Of a DNA stretch of 64,000 bases, positions 45,270-56,113 are shown one piece after another. Each line of letters opens with the position of its first letter. Positions within the stretch are counted from its first letter, which is position 1. The notes under the pieces were generated by a model. That model was not told the origin of the DNA. It worked only from the letters and a program-made list of their open reading frames with translations, and searched no databases. Position numbers and translations under genes: made by a program. The stretch comes from Pedobacter suwonensis (GTDB lineage: Bacteria; Bacteroidota; Bacteroidia; Sphingobacteriales; Sphingobacteriaceae): assembly GCF_900111825.1 (NCBI RefSeq), contig NZ_FOJM01000011.1, forward strand, positions 124,001 to 188,000. Direction: 5' to 3'.

Positions 45270-45731
45270 ATGGATCAGATATTTGACTTTATTATTAACT
45301 CAAGAACGGCATTTATTAAGTTGGTTGATAGCTTAACTATCGAACAGTTGAATAAAATTCCGGATGGTTACAACAACAACATCATCTGGAACTTTGGGCA
45401 CATTGTAGTAAGCACTCAGACACTGTGTTATTTCCGTACCGGTATCTGGCCTGATGCAAGTGCCGTGAAGTTTAATGAGTTTTACAGGAAAGATACAAAA
45501 CCAACTTATATGGTAACGGAAGCGGAAGTTGCGGAACTGAAAGCTATGGCTTTAGTGAGTATTGAAAATATTAAAGCCGATTATGCAAAAGGAACATTTA
45601 CAAACATTACCCCTTTTTTGACATCAACCTACGGTGTACAGCTGAATAGTATTGAAGAGGTACTGATTACCACTATCGGACATGATAATGTACATTTTGG
45701 CTACGCCTCCGCGTTGAAAAAACAATTGTAG
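45270..45731 (+). CDS. DinB-family protein
   Basis: A 153-residue four-helix-bundle protein of the DinB/YfiT type. Candidate metal-binding histidines are in NFGHIVVSTQ and TIGHDNVHFGYA, the positions expected for the His triad. Such proteins are putative metal-dependent enzymes, some of them thiol transferases; no substrate can be named here. It is closely coupled to the glyoxalase-like gene upstream. Confidence 0.85.
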   Translation: MDQIFDFIINSRTAFIKLVDSLTIEQLNKIPDGYNNNIIWNFGHIVVSTQTLCYFRTGIWPDASAVKFNEFYRKDTKPTYMVTEAEVAELKAMALVSIENIKADYAKGTFTNITPFLTSTYGVQLNSIEEVLITTIGHDNVHFGYASALKKQL

Positions 45732-45862
45732 AAAGATGCTTCGACTACGCTCAGCATGACAACAAATAAAAATCGGTAAAGTCACTCAATCAGGGTAATC
45801 AATCCGAAAGAAAAAAAGAATATATAAAACGATAATTAAATAGAAATTAACCAATAAAAACA

Positions 45863-47344
45863 ATGGCAAATTATTTTAACACATTACCTCTTAGAGAAAA
45901 ACTAAACCAATTGGGTGTTTGCGACTTCATGGACAGTGCTGAATTTTTAGATGGCGTTAGCGCATTAAAAGGCAAAAAACTGGTAATTGTAGGTTGTGGC
46001 GCACAAGGCTTAAACCAAGGGTTGAATTTAAGAGATAGTGGTTTAGATGTAAGCTACACTTTACGTAAGGAAGCAATTGAGGGCAAACGCGATTCGTGGA
46101 AAAATGCAACTGAAAATAATTTCACCGTTGGCACTTACGAAGAACTTATCCCGAATGCGGATGTGGTGATCAACCTTACTCCAGATAAACAACACACTGC
46201 AGTTGTAAATGCAATTATGCCTTTAATGAAAGAAGGTGCCACCTTGCTATATTCTCATGGCTTCAATATCGTTGAAGAAGGCATGCAGATCCGTAAAGAT
46301 CTAACGGTAATTATGGTTGCACCTAAATGCCCGGGTAGTGAGGTTAGAGCAGAATATGTTCGTGGTTTTGGTGTTCCTACTTTAATTGCAGTTCACCCCG
46401 AAAACGATCCTCAGGGAAAAGGTCTGGCGCAAGCTAAAGCATACTGTGTGGGTACAGGCGGTCACAGAGCGGGTGTTTTAAGATCATCTTTTGTAGCCGA
46501 GGTAAAATCAGATTTAATGGGTGAGCAAACCATCCTTTGCGGTTTATTACAAACCGGTTCTATTTTATCATTCGATAAAATGATAGAAAAAGGAATTGAT
46601 GCAGGTTATGCTTCTAAATTGGTTCAATATGGTGTTGAGGTTATCACTGAAGCCTTAAAACAAGGTGGCATCACGGCCATGATGGACCGCTTAAGCAATG
46701 TAGCTAAAATCAAAGCCTTCGAAATTTCAGAAGAATTGAAAGATATTATGCGTCCATTGTTCCAGAAACACCAGGATGACATTATGAGCGGCGAATTTAG
46801 CCGTACCATGATGGAAGATTGGGCAAATGGTGACAAAAATTTATTAAAATGGAGAGCTGAAACCGGTGAAACTGCATTCGAAAAAACTCCGGCTGGCGAT
46901 GTTAAAATCGGTGAGCAGGAATATTTCGATAACTATACCTTAATGGTGGCTTTTGTTCGCGCCGGTGTTGAATTGGCTTTCGAAACCATGGTACAAGCTG
47001 GTATCAAACCAGAATCGGCTTACTACGAATCGTTACACGAAACACCACTTATTGCCAACACCATTGCCCGTAAAAAATTATTTGAAATGAACCGCGTAAT
47101 TTCTGATACTGCTGAATACGGATGTTATCTGTTCGACCAGGCTTGCAAACCTTTATTAGGTGATTTCATGAAAAAAGTAGATACCGATTTAGTTGGTAAA
47201 AACTTTAATGAAGGTAAAGATGGTGCTGTTGATAACAGACAACTAATTGAGGTAAACGAAGCTATCCGTTCTCATCAGGTTGAGCAAATTGGTGCTACCT
47301 TACGTAAAGCCATGACTGCTATGAAAGCCATTAAAACTGCATAA
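45863..47344 (+). CDS. ilvC: Ketol-acid reductoisomerase, class II
   Basis: A 493-residue NADPH- and Mg-dependent enzyme that converts acetolactate to dihydroxyisovalerate. The length equals the long, E. coli-type class II form (491 residues). The Rossmann motif is [20 protein letters not shown]; the metal-binding region is [14 protein letters not shown], and the second repeat of the knotted domain contains the matching [19 protein letters not shown]. It follows a 131-base gap that contains part of a repeat, so it may have its own promoter. Confidence 0.97.
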   Translation: MANYFNTLPLREKLNQLGVCDFMDSAEFLDGVSALKGKKLVIVGCGAQGLNQGLNLRDSGLDVSYTLRKEAIEGKRDSWKNATENNFTVGTYEELIPNADVVINLTPDKQHTAVVNAIMPLMKEGATLLYSHGFNIVEEGMQIRKDLTVIMVAPKCPGSEVRAEYVRGFGVPTLIAVHPENDPQGKGLAQAKAYCVGTGGHRAGVLRSSFVAEVKSDLMGEQTILCGLLQTGSILSFDKMIEKGIDAGYASKLVQYGVEVITEALKQGGITAMMDRLSNVAKIKAFEISEELKDIMRPLFQKHQDDIMSGEFSRTMMEDWANGDKNLLKWRAETGETAFEKTPAGDVKIGEQEYFDNYTLMVAFVRAGVELAFETMVQAGIKPESAYYESLHETPLIANTIARKKLFEMNRVISDTAEYGCYLFDQACKPLLGDFMKKVDTDLVGKNFNEGKDGAVDNRQLIEVNEAIRSHQVEQIGATLRKAMTAMKAIKTA

Positions 47345-47352
47345 TAAATTAC

Positions 47353-47385
47353 AAACCTTACAGGTTTTAAAAACCTGTAAGGTTT
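47353..47385. repeat. Perfect 33-base palindrome between ilvC and leuC
   Basis: A 15-bp perfect stem (47353-47367 with 47371-47385) with the core CTTACAGGTTT and its mirror lies just after the ilvC stop codon. There is no T-run of note, so it is more likely a repeat element or an mRNA-stabilising hairpin than a terminator. Confidence 0.7.
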
Positions 47386-47401
47386 ATTAAACATAAAAAG
47401 G

Positions 47402-48814
47402 ATGTCAAAAACATTAGTAGAAAAAATTTGGGATGCTCACGTTGTAAAAAGTGAAGAAGGATTTCCTGATATTTTATACATTGATACACACTTAATACAT
47501 GAGGTAACGTCTCCGCAGGCATTTGATGGCTTGCGCAAAAGAGGTTTACCTGTTTTCCGTCCGAAACAGACGGTAGCCACTGCCGATCATAACGTGCCTA
47601 CGTTAAATCAATTACTGCCAATTAAAGAAGAGCTTTCGCGCTATCAGGTAGATATGCTCACTAAAAACTGTGCAGAATTTGGAATAGAGCTTTATGGGCT
47701 GGGCCACCCTTTTCAGGGGATTGTACATGTTATTGGTCCGGAGCTAGGCATTACTTTACCTGGTAAAACGATGGTTTGCGGCGATAGTCATACCTCAACA
47801 CATGGTGCTTTTGGTGCCATTGCATTTGGTATCGGCACCTCGCAGGTAGAGCAGGTTTTCGCTACGCAATGTTTGTTGCAGTCGAAACCTAAAACCATGA
47901 AAATTGAGGTAAATGGCGAACTCGGAAAAGGTGTTGGCGCAAAAGACATTATCTTATACATCATCGCGAAGATTTCTGCTGCCGGTGGTACAGGTTATTT
48001 CATCGAATATGCAGGTTCGGCAATCGAATCGTTAAGTATGGAAGCCCGTATGACCATCTGTAACATGAGTATCGAAATGGGTGCACGCGGTGGATTGATT
48101 GCACCAGACCAAACCACATTCGATTACATCAAAGGAAGGGAATTTGCTCCGGCTGGCGAAGAATGGGATAAAGCCTTAGCCTACTGGAAAACTTTATATA
48201 GCGATGCTGATGCAAAATTTGATAGCGTGTTAACTTTCAACGCTGCGGATATTGCCCCTATGATTACTTATGGTACCAACCCAGGGATGGGAATGGGCAT
48301 CCAGGAACATATTCCGGCAACCACAGCACAACCAGAAACCGAAAAAGTATCGTACAAAAAAGCGCTGGATTATATGGGCTTTGACGATGATTCATCATTG
48401 ATCGGGAAACCTGTTGATTATGTTTTTATCGGAAGCTGTACCAACTCCCGCATAGAAGATTTACGTGAAGTTGCCAGTTTTGTTAAAGATAAACGCAAAG
48501 CGGATAACGTTACCGTTTGGATTGTTCCAGGCTCAAAACAGGTAGAACAACAGGCTAAAAACGAAGGTTTAGATAAGATTTTCGAAGCAGCCGGTTTTCA
48601 GTTACGCGAACCGGGATGCAGCGCCTGTTTAGGAATGAACGAAGATAAAATCCCGGCAGGTAAATATTGTGTATCTACATCAAACAGAAATTTTGAAGGT
48701 AGACAAGGACAAAATGCTCGCACACTATTGGCCAGCCCACTTACAGCTGCAGCAGCAGCCGTAACCGGAAAAATTACCGATGTAAGGGAAATGTTGGAAA
48801 AGGTAGAAGGTTAA
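47402..48814 (+). CDS. leuC: 3-isopropylmalate dehydratase large subunit
   Basis: A 470-residue aconitase-family protein carrying the [4Fe-4S] cluster. Cluster cysteines are in [13 protein letters not shown] and in the pair [10 protein letters not shown] near the C-terminus. It isomerises 2- to 3-isopropylmalate in leucine synthesis together with LeuD, whose gene is 483 bases downstream behind an inserted small gene. Length agrees with bacterial LeuC (466 in E. coli). Confidence 0.97.
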   Translation: MSKTLVEKIWDAHVVKSEEGFPDILYIDTHLIHEVTSPQAFDGLRKRGLPVFRPKQTVATADHNVPTLNQLLPIKEELSRYQVDMLTKNCAEFGIELYGLGHPFQGIVHVIGPELGITLPGKTMVCGDSHTSTHGAFGAIAFGIGTSQVEQVFATQCLLQSKPKTMKIEVNGELGKGVGAKDIILYIIAKISAAGGTGYFIEYAGSAIESLSMEARMTICNMSIEMGARGGLIAPDQTTFDYIKGREFAPAGEEWDKALAYWKTLYSDADAKFDSVLTFNAADIAPMITYGTNPGMGMGIQEHIPATTAQPETEKVSYKKALDYMGFDDDSSLIGKPVDYVFIGSCTNSRIEDLREVASFVKDKRKADNVTVWIVPGSKQVEQQAKNEGLDKIFEAAGFQLREPGCSACLGMNEDKIPAGKYCVSTSNRNFEGRQGQNARTLLASPLTAAAAAVTGKITDVREMLEKVEG

Positions 48815-48873
48815 AAGGCAGAAGGTTTAAGGTACAGACAAAATGCCTGGCTTAATCTTCGGCAAATAAATAT

Positions 48874-49176
48874 ATGATTTTAGAAGTTGCTATACTAAAT
48901 GTAAAAGCGGGGTTATCGGCGGATTTTGAAAGTGCTTTTAACGAAGCGCAAAAAATCATTTCCTCTATGGAAGGTTACATTTCCCATCAGCTTCAAAAAT
49001 GTGTAGAGGTAGAAAATAGATATATCCTGCTGGTAAACTGGAAAACGCTGGAGGCACACACCGAAGGTTTTAGAAGATCTGCAGCCTACCAGGATTGGAA
49101 AAAGTTATTGCATCACTTTTACGATCCTTTTCCGACAGTTGAACACTTTACCAAGGTAGAAGGTGGTAAGGCTTAA
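48874..49176 (+). CDS. Antibiotic biosynthesis monooxygenase (ABM)-domain protein
   Basis: A 100-residue protein with the dimeric alpha-beta barrel fold: ILEVAILNVKAGLSADFESAF, then SSMEGYISHQLQKC and YILLVNWKTLEAHTEGFRRS, ending in HFYDPFPTVEHF. Family members include small monooxygenases and stress-related proteins. Its function here is unknown, and its position between leuC and leuD is unusual. The flanking spacers have a repetitive AAGGT/AGAAGG composition. Confidence 0.85.
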   Translation: MILEVAILNVKAGLSADFESAFNEAQKIISSMEGYISHQLQKCVEVENRYILLVNWKTLEAHTEGFRRSAAYQDWKKLLHHFYDPFPTVEHFTKVEGGKA

Positions 49177-49297
49177 GGTGGAAAGTAAACACATGAAGTA
49201 TAAAATTACTACAATTAAGCAAAATGGCTTAAGATAAAAGATAAAAAGTGGAATTTAAGTCTCGCTACTTAATACTCCCTACTTGATACTAATTGAC

Positions 49298-49882
49298 ATG
49301 AAAAAATTCACAAAATTAACATCGGCAGTTGTGCCTTTAAATATAGAAAATATTGATACCGACCAGATTATCCCGGCAAGGTTTCTAAAAGCGACTACCC
49401 GTGAAGGTTTCGGCGAGAACCTGTTCCGCGATTGGCGTTATAATGGAGATAATACGCCTAAACCAGAGTTTGTAATGAACAATCCTACCTATAGCGGTCA
49501 GATTTTGGTTGCAGGAAAAAACTTTGGTTGTGGAAGTAGTCGCGAGCATGCCGCCTGGGCCATTCAGGATGCTGGCTTTGATGCCGTAATCAGCAGTTTT
49601 TTTGCCGATATTTTTAAAGGAAATGCGCTGAACAACGGTTTGCTACCCATACAAGTAAGCGACGCCTTCCTGGCGCAGATTTTTAAAGCGGTGGATAACA
49701 ATCCAAAATCAGCCTTAGAAGTTGATTTGGAAAAACAAACCGTTACCATTGTAGAAACCGGTGCTCAGGAATCTTTTGAAATCAATCCTTACAAAAAATC
49801 ATGCTTGATAAACGGTTACGATGACATCGATTTCATCTTAAACCAAAAACAATTAATTGAAGAATTTGAACAGGCCAGGTAA
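49298..49882 (+). CDS. leuD: 3-isopropylmalate dehydratase small subunit
   Basis: A 194-residue swivel-domain subunit. The start at 49298 ([14 protein letters not shown]) fits the family; five additional codons upstream are open. Motifs [13 protein letters not shown] and [16 protein letters not shown] bind the substrate. It forms the active isomerase with LeuC. Its TAA stop overlaps the start of the ABC gene (TAATG), so those two are translationally coupled. Confidence 0.96.
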   Translation: MKKFTKLTSAVVPLNIENIDTDQIIPARFLKATTREGFGENLFRDWRYNGDNTPKPEFVMNNPTYSGQILVAGKNFGCGSSREHAAWAIQDAGFDAVISSFFADIFKGNALNNGLLPIQVSDAFLAQIFKAVDNNPKSALEVDLEKQTVTIVETGAQESFEINPYKKSCLINGYDDIDFILNQKQLIEEFEQAR

Positions 49883-51345
49883 TGGATAAACCATTCGTTT
49901 ACATACAGGATTTAAATTTAGGTTACCGCAATAAAACGGTGCTAAAGAATTTGTATTGGGAAATGAATAGCGGTGAAAGCTATGCAATCGGCGGCAAAAG
50001 TGGAACTGGGAAAACAGCTTTGGCCAAAGCCATTGCCAGCCTAGTCCCTTTTCAGGGAAGCATAGAAATTAATTTTGACCAGCAGAATAAACTTCCTCAG
50101 GAAGTACTTTATGTAGAAAGCTGGTACCAGTTTAAAAACCTGGAAGGTGTAGCCAATTTTTATTATCAACAGCGGTATACCAGTTTACAGGCTAATGATA
50201 CCTTGACCGTTCATGCAGAATTGGTGAATTATGGAAAAGAAAAAGGGCTTCATTTCGATCGGGTTGAGCCGATTTTGGAAGCTTTGGGTTTTGCAACATT
50301 TGCCAGTTCACAATTAATCGAATTATCAAGCGGCGAACACAAAAAGTTGCAGCTGGTTAAAGCACTTTGGTTAAAACCGCAGCTGTTAATTATCGATCAA
50401 CCATATACAGGTTTAGATACTGCTTCGCGGAAAAACCTAAACACTTTATTGGATCAGGTGGCTGCAGAAGGTGTGCAATTGATCTTGATTAGTAATGACA
50501 CCGAATTGCCAAATTCCATTCGTTCATTTGCTGAAATAAGAGACGGGCAGCTGCTCAAAGTAGATACACTGGAAAGTGCTGCTGTCGAAATCCACTTAAG
50601 AGAAATACCGGATTTTTTAAAAGAATCGCCGGTTTACAGTACCCAGGATATTGTAAAAATGGTTAATGTAAACATCAGCTATGGTGAAAAACAGGTATTG
50701 AAAAACATTAACTGGGAAATCAAAGCAGGAGAAAAATGGCTTCTTCAAGGCCATAACGGGTCAGGGAAGTCGACCTTACTAAGCCTGATCAACGGCGATC
50801 ATCCACAATCTTATGCCAACGAACTTTATTTATTCGGCAACAGACGTGGAAGCGGCGAAAGCATATGGGACATTAAACAGCATATCGGCTTAATCTCACC
50901 CGAATTTCATTGGTATTTCGATCCCACCGCTACCGTTTGGCAAAGCATTGCCTCCGGTTTTTATGATACCGTAGGTTTATTCCAGCAATTGCCTTATACT
51001 AAAAGTACACAGGTTGATGAATTGGTAGCATACTTTGGCCTTACCGAAGAGAAAAATGAATTGTTAACTGCGCTTCCACTCGGTAAACAACGATTGGTGT
51101 TGTTGGCGCGGACAATCATAAAAAATCCGGAACTATTAATTCTGGACGAACCTTGCCAGGGTTTAGACCAGCAGCAAAGCAAACATTTTAACCAATTGGT
51201 TGATGAATTATGCAGCAATGGGATGACCTTAATTTATGTTGGCCATTTTGAATCGCAGCTGCCAACCTGCATAGAAAAAAGAATATTGTTAGAAAAAGGC
51301 GAGGTAAAAGTCGTCGAAAGTTTAAACACAGAAATATTAAGCTGA
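49882..51345 (+). CDS. ABC protein with two nucleotide-binding domains (ModF/PhrA-like)
   Basis: A 487-residue cytoplasmic protein with two ABC ATPase domains and no membrane part. NBD1: Walker A GGKSGTGKTALAKA, signature LSSGEHKKLQL, Walker B LLIIDQPYTGLD. NBD2 (from about 255): Walker A GHNGSGKSTLLSL, a degenerate signature PLGKQRLVLLAR, Walker B LLILDEPCQGLD. The catalytic Glu after the Walker B Asp is Gln in NBD1, so one site probably binds but hardly hydrolyses ATP. Overall layout resembles ModF/PhrA. The overlap with leuD implies joint expression, but no role in leucine synthesis is evident. Confidence 0.85.
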   Translation: MDKPFVYIQDLNLGYRNKTVLKNLYWEMNSGESYAIGGKSGTGKTALAKAIASLVPFQGSIEINFDQQNKLPQEVLYVESWYQFKNLEGVANFYYQQRYTSLQANDTLTVHAELVNYGKEKGLHFDRVEPILEALGFATFASSQLIELSSGEHKKLQLVKALWLKPQLLIIDQPYTGLDTASRKNLNTLLDQVAAEGVQLILISNDTELPNSIRSFAEIRDGQLLKVDTLESAAVEIHLREIPDFLKESPVYSTQDIVKMVNVNISYGEKQVLKNINWEIKAGEKWLLQGHNGSGKSTLLSLINGDHPQSYANELYLFGNRRGSGESIWDIKQHIGLISPEFHWYFDPTATVWQSIASGFYDTVGLFQQLPYTKSTQVDELVAYFGLTEEKNELLTALPLGKQRLVLLARTIIKNPELLILDEPCQGLDQQQSKHFNQLVDELCSNGMTLIYVGHFESQLPTCIEKRILLEKGEVKVVESLNTEILS

Positions 51346-51486
51346 TGAAAGTTAACCACAGATAATAAGGATGAACACAGATAAAAATCTAACGGTTCGT
51401 GAAGACACAAACCATGGGAGAAATCAATCTGTGTCTATCTGTGCAAATCCGTGGTAAAAACAGCAACAGCAAAAGAGGAGTCAACA

Positions 51487-52578
51487 ATGAAGAAGAACAT
51501 TTTAGTAATACCTGGAGATGGTATCGGCCCCGAGGTCACGACTTGGGGAAAAGCAGCATTAGAAAAAATTGCCGAAATTTTTGGGCATGAATTTAACTTC
51601 GAAGAAGCTTTAATGGGCCATGCGGCGATTGAAGTTACCGGCGAACCCCTGCCAGACGAAACTTTGGAAAAAGCAAGGCAAAGCGATGCGATCCTTTTTG
51701 GTGCAATTGGGCATGCCAAATATGACAACGATCCAAGTTTAAAAGTCAGACCAGAACAAGGACTTTTGAAAATCCGTAAAGAACTGGGATTATTTGCCAA
51801 TCTCCGCCCGATATTACTATTTGATGAACTTCTTCAGGCATCGAGCATTAAACCCGAAATTTTAAGGGGAACCGATATTTTGTTTTTCCGTGAATTAACG
51901 GGTGATGTTTATTTTGGGGAGAAAACACGTTCTGAAGACCGGAACACGGCTTCAGATCTGATGATTTACCACCGCTACGAAGTAGAGCGCATTGCACATA
52001 AAGCTTACCAGGCTGCACAACAACGCAACAAACGTTTATGTTCGGTAGATAAGGCCAATGTTCTGGAAAGCTCACGCTTATGGCGCGAAACCGTTCAGGA
52101 AATTGCCAAACAATATCCTGATGTGGAAACAGAGCATATGTTTATCGATAATGCAGCCATGCAGCTGATCAAAAACCCGAAAAAGTTCGACGTGGTATTA
52201 ACCGCTAATTTGTTTGGTGATATTTTAACCGATGAGGCATCGCAGATTGCAGGTTCAATGGGTATGCTGGCTTCAGCTTCTGTTGGCGAAAGCACTGGTT
52301 TCTTCGAACCCATCCATGGTTCTGCTCACGATATTGCCGGTAAAGATTTAGCCAATCCGCTAGCCTCTATCCTATCGGCAGCACTGATGCTGGAAATCGG
52401 ATTCGGACTGAAAGAAGAAGCTAAATTATTGGTTGATACCATCGACCAGGTATTAAAAGAAGGCTTCAGAACGCACGATATTGCCGACCAAAGCACTAAC
52501 CGTTTTAAAGTTTTGGGTACCGCCGAAATGGGAAAGTTAGTATTGAAATTCTTATCACAAAAATTAATCAACTCCTAA
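51487..52578 (+). CDS. leuB: 3-isopropylmalate dehydrogenase
   Basis: A 363-residue NAD-dependent oxidative decarboxylase of leucine synthesis. The start at 51487 ([17 protein letters not shown]) is the conserved N-terminus; twelve codons upstream in the same frame are unlikely to be used. Signatures are [20 protein letters not shown] and [22 protein letters not shown], the last being the family's metal and substrate motif. It precedes leuA by ten bases. Confidence 0.96.
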   Translation: MKKNILVIPGDGIGPEVTTWGKAALEKIAEIFGHEFNFEEALMGHAAIEVTGEPLPDETLEKARQSDAILFGAIGHAKYDNDPSLKVRPEQGLLKIRKELGLFANLRPILLFDELLQASSIKPEILRGTDILFFRELTGDVYFGEKTRSEDRNTASDLMIYHRYEVERIAHKAYQAAQQRNKRLCSVDKANVLESSRLWRETVQEIAKQYPDVETEHMFIDNAAMQLIKNPKKFDVVLTANLFGDILTDEASQIAGSMGMLASASVGESTGFFEPIHGSAHDIAGKDLANPLASILSAALMLEIGFGLKEEAKLLVDTIDQVLKEGFRTHDIADQSTNRFKVLGTAEMGKLVLKFLSQKLINS

Positions 52579-52588
52579 ATCAAAGATT

Positions 52589-53749
52589 ATGATTCACGAC
52601 CCTAACAAAGTTTATATTTTCGACACCACCTTACGTGATGGTGAGCAGGTTCCAGGCTGCCAGTTAGATACAAACCAAAAAATAGAAATCGCTAAATCAC
52701 TTGAGCTTTTAGGCGTTGATGTGATTGAAGCAGGTTTCCCGGTATCCAGCCCCGGAGATTTTAACAGCGTAATTGAATTATCAAAGGCAGTAACCAACCC
52801 GATCATTTGTGCCTTAACACGCGCCAATAAAAATGATATCGACGTTGCTGCAGATGCGTTGCGTTACGCCAAGAGGCCGCGTATCCACACCGGGATCGGC
52901 TCTTCTGACTTCCACATCAAACATAAATTTAACAGTACACGCGAAGAAATTTTAGAACGTGCGGTAGAAGCAGTAAGGTATTCGAAAAAATTTGTCGAAG
53001 ACGTTGAATTCTATGCAGAAGATGCCGGCCGTGCCGATATCGAATTTTTAGCCAAAATGGTTGAAGCCGTGATTGCGGCGGGTGCAACTGTGGTCAACAT
53101 TCCGGATACCAACGGTTATTGCCTGCCAGATCAATACGGCTCGAAGATTCTTTATTTGAAAGAGAATGTAAAAAACATCGATAAAGCCATAATCTCAGTG
53201 CATTGCCACAACGATTTGGGTTTAGCTACAGCCAACTCTATCGCTGGTTTACAAAATGGTGCCCGCCAGGTGGAATGTACCATTAACGGTATTGGCGAGC
53301 GTGCAGGGAATACATCTATGGAAGAAGTGGTGATGATTTTGAAAACGCACAAAGTTCTGGGTTTAAATACCCAGATTGATGCCACCCGTTTTTACGAAAT
53401 GAGCCACATGGTACGAAACCAGATGAATATGCCGGTACAACCCAATAAAGCTATTGTTGGCGGAAACGCATTTTCGCACAGTTCGGGCATCCATCAGGAT
53501 GGTTTCTTAAAAAACCGCGAAAACTACGAAATTATTAAACCCGAAGATGTCGGTTTTCCTGATGCTACGATAGTATTAACTGCAAGAAGTGGTCGCCATG
53601 CCTTAAAACATCATTTAGAACGCCTAGGCCATCAATTGGAAAAAGAACACCTTGATATTGTTTACAAACAATTTTTGGTCTTAGCCGATAGCAAACAGGG
53701 CATTAACGATACCGATTTGAACCAATTGGTTGCGCTACACCTGGCCTAG
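52589..53749 (+). CDS. leuA: 2-isopropylmalate synthase, catalytic part only
   Basis: A 386-residue enzyme that condenses acetyl-CoA with 2-ketoisovalerate, the entry step to leucine. The TIM-barrel motifs are [17 protein letters not shown] (metal-binding Asp), [22 protein letters not shown] (HxH) and [17 protein letters not shown]. The helical subdomain with [11 protein letters not shown] is present, but the C-terminal LeuA allosteric domain of the roughly 520-residue enzyme is missing. The frame ends naturally. It may therefore lack classical leucine feedback inhibition, or a separate regulatory-domain protein may be encoded elsewhere. Confidence 0.93.
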   Translation: MIHDPNKVYIFDTTLRDGEQVPGCQLDTNQKIEIAKSLELLGVDVIEAGFPVSSPGDFNSVIELSKAVTNPIICALTRANKNDIDVAADALRYAKRPRIHTGIGSSDFHIKHKFNSTREEILERAVEAVRYSKKFVEDVEFYAEDAGRADIEFLAKMVEAVIAAGATVVNIPDTNGYCLPDQYGSKILYLKENVKNIDKAIISVHCHNDLGLATANSIAGLQNGARQVECTINGIGERAGNTSMEEVVMILKTHKVLGLNTQIDATRFYEMSHMVRNQMNMPVQPNKAIVGGNAFSHSSGIHQDGFLKNRENYEIIKPEDVGFPDATIVLTARSGRHALKHHLERLGHQLEKEHLDIVYKQFLVLADSKQGINDTDLNQLVALHLA

Positions 53750-54106
53750 AAGCCGAAGGGTCAGAGACTAAAGCTAAAAGCGACAAGCGAACGGCCTAAA
53801 GAGTCAGGGTTTTGGCGTTAAGCCGGTGCGTTTTAGTTTGACACACCGACTCGGCTTCCCTAAACCTGATAGCAGTGGAAATACTTTTTAATTGCGGCCA
53901 ACTTAAATATGATGTCATGCTGAGGCACGAAGCATCTGTAACCGATGGAAAACAGATTTTTCGCTCTTCAGTACGACAGCTGTATTAAAAAGATTGAAAC
54001 GAATAGCAGGGCTGTAATAACCGATGAAATACCAAGCCCTGCTTTAAAAAATATAAGAGAAATTTTAAGTCTTAATACTTGATCCTCTCTACTTGATACT
54101 AAAAAA
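53750..54106. other. Spacer between leuA and ilvA with hairpins and half REP elements
   Basis: This 357-base spacer holds no gene. A hairpin with CCGGTGCG / CACACCG arms lies around 53823-53850, a half REP (GTCATGCTGAGGCACGAAGC) at 53913-53938, and a low-complexity segment before ilvA (about 54070-54105) resembles that before leuD (ACTTGATACT in both). It may separate ilvA as its own transcription unit. Confidence 0.5.
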
Positions 54107-55357
54107 ATGAACACTACAACACCACATACACTAGATTTTAAATCTGCAACAGAAAGGCTCAAAAACGTGGTAAAACGTACACCGCTTGAGTTTAATGCCG
54201 GACTTTCTTCTTTTTACAATGCCAATATTTATTTAAAAAGAGAAGATCTGCAGATTGTACGCTCTTACAAGCTGCGTGGTGCTTACAATAAAATCAGTTC
54301 GCTGCCTCAGGAACTGCTGGTAAACGGCGTAGTGTGTGCGAGTGCCGGAAACCACGCGCAGGGTGTGGCTTACTCTTGTAAAAAACTGGGCATTAAAGGT
54401 GTAATATTTATGCCTGAAATTACCCCGAAACAAAAGGTAAAACAAACCTATATGTTCGGTGGCGAAAATGTAGAAGTGGTTTTGGTTGGCGATACTTTTG
54501 ACGATTGCTTAAAAGAAGCGCTTGCTTACAGTGCTGAAAAAAAGGCTACTTTTATTCCTCCTTTTGATGATGAAAAGGTAATTGAAGGACAAGCTACCGT
54601 AGGCGTAGAAATTTTTGAAGACCTGCCTGATTTAGATATGGTGGTGATGCCTGTGGGTGGCGGGGGCCTGGCATCAGGTGTAAGTGCTTACCTAAAAACC
54701 GTTAAACCCGATGTAAAACTGATTGGTGTTGAGCCACTTGGCGCACCCTCGATGGTTACAGCAATGGAGCATGGTGGCCCCTATACATTAGATGAAATAG
54801 ACCGCTTTGTGGATGGTGCTGCTGTAAAAAGGATTGGCCACATTACTTACGAATATTGTAAGGAACTGCTTGACCAGATGCATTTAATACCCGAAGGAAA
54901 GATCTGCACTACCATTTTAAAACTGTATAATGAGGATGCCATTGTGGTAGAACCAGCTGGAGCGCTGTCTATAGCTGCATTAGATCAGCTTAAAGACCAG
55001 ATTACCGGTAAAACGGTAGTATGTGTTGTTAGCGGCGGAAACAATGACATAGAGCGCATGCAGGAGATTAAAGAGAAGTCTTTACTTTTCGAAGGTTTAA
55101 AACATTATTTTATTGTTCGTTTCCCACAAAGACCAGGTGCTTTAAAATTATTTGTGAATGAAGTTTTAGGACCACAAGATGATATTACCCGTTTCGAGTT
55201 TATTAAAAAAACCAACAGGGAAAACGGTCCGGCCTTGGTGGGCATTGAGCTTTCGAACAAAAATGATTACGCCAGTTTATTACAGCGTATGAAAGATTTT
55301 AAATTCGAAATTATCGAGTTAAATCAGGATCAGACTTTGTTTGAATATTTGGTCTAG
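54107..55357 (+). CDS. ilvA: Threonine ammonia-lyase (threonine deaminase)
   Basis: A 416-residue PLP enzyme that converts threonine to 2-ketobutyrate, the committed step to isoleucine. The PLP lysine lies in VRSYKLRGAYNKI, the phosphate-binding loop is GGGGLASG, and ASAGNHAQGVAY is the substrate loop. The C-terminal about 90 residues (FIVRFPQRPGALKLFVNEVLG) form a single ACT-like regulatory domain, as in the shorter B. subtilis-type enzyme rather than the E. coli form with two. Isoleucine inhibition is therefore expected but with one site per chain. Confidence 0.95.
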   Translation: MNTTTPHTLDFKSATERLKNVVKRTPLEFNAGLSSFYNANIYLKREDLQIVRSYKLRGAYNKISSLPQELLVNGVVCASAGNHAQGVAYSCKKLGIKGVIFMPEITPKQKVKQTYMFGGENVEVVLVGDTFDDCLKEALAYSAEKKATFIPPFDDEKVIEGQATVGVEIFEDLPDLDMVVMPVGGGGLASGVSAYLKTVKPDVKLIGVEPLGAPSMVTAMEHGGPYTLDEIDRFVDGAAVKRIGHITYEYCKELLDQMHLIPEGKICTTILKLYNEDAIVVEPAGALSIAALDQLKDQITGKTVVCVVSGGNNDIERMQEIKEKSLLFEGLKHYFIVRFPQRPGALKLFVNEVLGPQDDITRFEFIKKTNRENGPALVGIELSNKNDYASLLQRMKDFKFEIIELNQDQTLFEYLV

Positions 55358-55503
55358 CTTTTTTTTTACCGCAAAGGATGCAAAGTTTTTCGCAGAGTAC
55401 GCAAAGTATAATTAATTCCTCTGTCATCCTGAGGGATAATTTATTTTATAAAAATCAACATGATTGACAGCAGCATCTAATTGAAATAAACCTCTCCGAG
55501 TAT

Positions 55504-55601
55504 CGTCATTGCGAGAAGGCTTTTCAGCCGACGAAGCAATCTTTACAGCAAGGATCATTTTAGCGTGAAAGATTGCTTCGTCGTTCCTCCTCGCAATGAC
55601 G
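55504..55601. repeat. Palindromic CGTCATTGCGAG-type repeat
   Basis: Outer arms CGTCATTGCGAG and CTCGCAATGACG pair perfectly, with inner AGCAATCTTT and AAAGATTGCT pairing too. It is the same family as 44783-44871. It fills part of the 335-base interval between ilvA and the cupin gene, which contains no gene. Confidence 0.75.
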
Positions 55602-55692
55602 ACCTCCCTAGTGGAGTCTGTCAATGGTAGGGCAACGAAGGACAATCAAGATGTTTCGACAAGCTCAATATGCCATATCTTAATCGAAAAAA

Positions 55693-56043
55693 ATGAACTT
55701 CAAAGATTTAACCAACAAAACCTTAATTTCTGATCACGATATCAGCTGGGAAGATTTAGGTGCTGGCGTTAAACGCAAAATTATGGCTTATGATAACAAC
55801 CTGATGTTGGTTAAAGTAGCATTTGAGAAAGATGCCATTGGTACCATTCATAATCATCCGCATTTACAGATGAGTTATGTTGCCAAAGGCAGTTTTGAAG
55901 TAAGCATGGGTGATGATAAGAAAATCTTAAACGAAGGCGATGTTTTCTTTGCCCCATCAAATGTATTTCATGGCGTGGTTTGTTTGGAAGATGGAATATT
56001 GATTGATGTCTTTAACCCACACCGTGAAGATTTTTTAAAATAA
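55693..56043 (+). CDS. Cupin-domain protein
   Basis: A 116-residue single-domain cupin. The metal-site motifs are recognisable: GTIHNHPHLQMSYVAKGSFEV (motif 1, with His-x-His and Glu) and FFAPSNVFHGVVCLEDG (motif 2). Such proteins are often metal-binding sugar or amino acid isomerases or regulators; the substrate is not apparent. It lies after ilvA on the same strand with a repeat between. Confidence 0.85.
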   Translation: MNFKDLTNKTLISDHDISWEDLGAGVKRKIMAYDNNLMLVKVAFEKDAIGTIHNHPHLQMSYVAKGSFEVSMGDDKKILNEGDVFFAPSNVFHGVVCLEDGILIDVFNPHREDFLK

Positions 56044-56113
56044 GACCGAGGTCTGGAGTCGGAAAGTCCGAGGTTGGGTGCAACCCTAAACCCTAAACCT
56101 TCCGCCTTCTACC

